Below, one piece after another: positions 4,861 through 6,169 of a DNA stretch of 6,169 bases. The stretch is from Clostridiales bacterium (GTDB taxonomy: Bacteria > Bacillota > Clostridia > Oscillospirales > Oscillospiraceae). The stretch's first letter is position 1; each line of letters opens with the position of its first letter. The position numbers and the translations under genes were made by a program. The stretch covers positions 1 to 6,169 of the forward strand of contig JAJQAS010000260.1 of NCBI GenBank assembly GCA_021203685.1. The letters run 5' to 3'. Under the pieces are notes generated by a model. That model was given only the letters and a program-made list of their open reading frames with translations. It searched no databases and was not told the DNA's origin.

Positions 4861-4889
4861 ATTGTACCGCAAAAAGCGGCAAAAGTAAA
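4861..4889 (-). promoter_or_regulatory. ireB: Sigma-A promoter of ireB
   Basis: TTTACT (4889-4884, 4 of 6 consensus), a 17-bp spacer and TACAAT (4866-4861, 5 of 6). The start should fall near 4854, giving a leader of about 37 bases. The spacer contains the palindrome CCGC-AAAAA-GCGG (4867-4879), which may be an operator or chance. The promoter lies just beyond the glgP terminator, so ireB is expected to be independent of glgP. Confidence 0.75.
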
Positions 4890-4920
4890 GAGGGGAAGCG
4901 GGAAAAAGAAGCGGCGGCCC

Positions 4921-4956
4921 AAAACGGCGGCAGCTCCCACAGTTGGAAGCTGCCGC
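4921..4956 (-). terminator. glgP: Rho-independent terminator of glgP
   Basis: A 12-bp stem on the minus strand, GCGGCAGCTTCC (4956-4945) with GGGAGCTGCCGC (4938-4927), has one T-G wobble and a 6-base loop, followed by CGTTTT. It begins 26 bp after the glgP stop. The T-tract is short, but the stem is long and GC-rich; on the plus strand the stem is followed by AGGGGGTTTTT. Confidence 0.82.
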
Positions 4957-4982
4957 AGGGGGTTTTTACGGTAGAACGGGCC

Positions 4983-6169
4983 TTACAGCCGGGTGGGCAC
5001 GTGCCAGATGTTGTTGGCGTAGTCCCGGATGGAGCGGTCGGCGGCGAAGTGGCCGGACTTGGCGATGTTGGTCAGGGCGATCTGGTTCCAGCGCTTCTGG
5101 TCGCCGTAGACGTCCACCAGCTGGTTCATGGTGTGGCGGTAGCTCTCGTAGTCGGCCAGCAGCATATAGTCGTCGGCGGTGTGGCCCTGGCCGAAGAGCA
5201 AGCTGTTGGTGATGTCCTGGTAGCTCTTGCCGTCGGCGAAGGGGGAGTTCATCTGGGCGATGATACGCTGAATGGTGGGGTTGGCGTTATAATACTCGTA
5301 GGAGTTGTACCCGGCGGCCCGCTTGCTGACCACCTCCTCGGCGGTGAGGCCGAAGATGAAGATGTTGTCGTCGCCCAGCAGCTGGTGCATCTCCACGTTG
5401 GCGCCGTCCTCGGTGCCGATGGTCAGGGCGCCGTTCATCATGAACTTCATGTTGCCGGTGCCGGAGGCCTCCTTGCCGGCGGTGGAGATCTGCTGGGAGA
5501 TCTCAGTGGCGGGCATCATCTTCTCCGCCAGGGAGACCCGGTAGTTCTCCAGGAAGAACACCTGCAGCTGGTCCTTGCAGCGGGGGTCGTTGTTGACGGT
5601 GTAGGACAGGGAGTTGATGAGCTCGATGATGCGCTTGGCCATATAGTAGCCGGAGGCGGCCTTGGCGGCGAAGAGGAAGGTGTGAGGCCGGATGGTCTTG
5701 CCGTCCTGAATCTCCTGGTAGAGGTGGATGATGTTCATCACGTTGAGCAGCTGGCGCTTGTACTCATGCAGACGCTTGGACTGCACGTCGAAGATGGCGT
5801 CGGTGTTCAGGGTGATGCCGTAGTCCTGCTTGATATAGTTGGCGAAGGCGGCCTTGTTGGCGGTCTTGATCTTGGAGAGGCGGTCCAGGGTGGAGGCGTC
5901 GTCCCGGGCCTTGAGGATGTTCTCCAGGTCGTCGGGATAGAGCAGGTAGCGGTCGCTGCCGTTGATCTCGCAGATGAGGTCATGCAGCTCCGGGTTGATC
6001 TCGGCCAGCCAGCGGCGGTGGTCCACGCCGTTGGTGACGTTGGTGAACTTGTTGGGGGTGCGCAGCCAGGCGGTGTGGAACACGTCGTCCTTCAGGATCT
6101 GGGAGTGCAGAGCCGCCACGCCGTTGACGGCGAAGCAGGTGGCCACGCACAGGTTGGCCATGCGGACGT
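4983..6169 (-). CDS. glgP: Glycogen/alpha-glucan phosphorylase, C-terminal half (runs off window)
   Basis: Cytoplasmic GT35 enzyme that releases glucose-1-phosphate from alpha-1,4-glucans with inorganic phosphate, using pyridoxal phosphate. About 394 C-terminal residues are visible out of a usual 750-850; the N-terminal half is beyond position 6169. Counting from the first visible Met (codon at 6161): NGVAALHS at 13-20, the phosphate-site block KRLHEYKRQ at 129-137, and EASGTGNMKFMMNGALTIGT at 231-250, in which K239 (codon 5447-5445) is the PLP-binding lysine. GTEDGANVEM follows. The protein ends at SIRDYANNIWHVPTRL, close to the normal C-terminus of bacterial phosphorylases, without an extra domain. 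No frameshift or missing catalytic residue is seen in this half. The TAA stop at 4985-4983 is followed by a terminator. The two residues before the Met, Val-Arg, continue the frame to the window edge, so that Met is internal and not the start. Confidence 0.96.
   Translation of the reverse strand, partial: VRMANLCVATCFAVNGVAALHSQILKDDVFHTAWLRTPNKFTNVTNGVDHRRWLAEINPELHDLICEINGSDRYLLYPDDLENILKARDDASTLDRLSKIKTANKAAFANYIKQDYGITLNTDAIFDVQSKRLHEYKRQLLNVMNIIHLYQEIQDGKTIRPHTFLFAAKAASGYYMAKRIIELINSLSYTVNNDPRCKDQLQVFFLENYRVSLAEKMMPATEISQQISTAGKEASGTGNMKFMMNGALTIGTEDGANVEMHQLLGDDNIFIFGLTAEEVVSKRAAGYNSYEYYNANPTIQRIIAQMNSPFADGKSYQDITNSLLFGQGHTADDYMLLADYESYRHTMNQLVDVYGDQKRWNQIALTNIAKSGHFAADRSIRDYANNIWHVPTRL

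Noticed and set aside
4818..4940. N-terminal hydrophobic extension of IreB that mimics a signal peptide
   Set aside because: IreB proteins begin at the chosen Met; the extension is the reading of the glgP terminator and ireB promoter.
1..6169. A novel defence or mobile-element gene system
   Set aside because: Both strands were read; every sizeable gene except the 97-aa protein falls in a known housekeeping or envelope family, and no nuclease, toxin, reverse transcriptase or transposase motif is present.

Overview
The window reads as a chromosomal segment of a high-GC member of the Bacillota, most likely class Clostridia and family Oscillospiraceae or a close relative. This is an inference from gene families (IreB, a PhoP/PhoR-type two-component pair, an SH3b-NlpC/P60 hydrolase), strong GGAGG ribosome sites, sigma-A promoters of Gram-positive type and GC-rich third codon positions. 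All six genes lie on the minus strand, so transcription runs from high to low coordinates.

Layout in the direction of transcription. (1) 6169-4983: C-terminal half of glycogen/alpha-glucan phosphorylase (glgP), cut by the window edge and closed by a hairpin terminator at 4921-4956. (2) 4889-4861: a sigma-A promoter, then ireB (4817-4566), a small regulator known as a substrate of PASTA-domain Ser/Thr kinases, then a hairpin terminator near 4500-4532. (3) 4429-4401: a near-consensus promoter with extended -10, overlapped by tandem TGTAAC-type hexamers. It drives a 97-aa protein of unknown function (4372-4079) and, 45 bp further on, a secreted 682-aa hydrolase with six SH3b repeats and an NlpC/P60 domain (4033-1985). 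This pair looks like an operon and ends at a strong terminator (1960-1920). (4) 1870-1652: a 219-bp element made of two inverted ~60-bp arms, each folding into two hairpins (MITE-like or paired REP-like). (5) 1591-1564: three hexamers spaced exactly 11 bp apart, resembling Pho/Wal-type response-regulator boxes, upstream of an OmpR-family response regulator (1438-740). Its cognate sensor kinase follows after 3 bp and runs off the window (736-1).

How it may fit together: the two-component system, the secreted peptidoglycan hydrolase and IreB all belong to functions concerned with the envelope or phosphate/cell-wall homeostasis. The hexamer arrays upstream of both the response regulator and the hydrolase operon are related in sequence (TGTAAA/TGTATG versus TGTAAC/TGTAAT), so the regulator may control itself and the hydrolase operon. 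This is a hypothesis. No defence system, CRISPR array, RNA gene or transposase gene is visible. The least explained items are the 97-aa protein, the paired inverted element and the promoter-overlapping hexamers.
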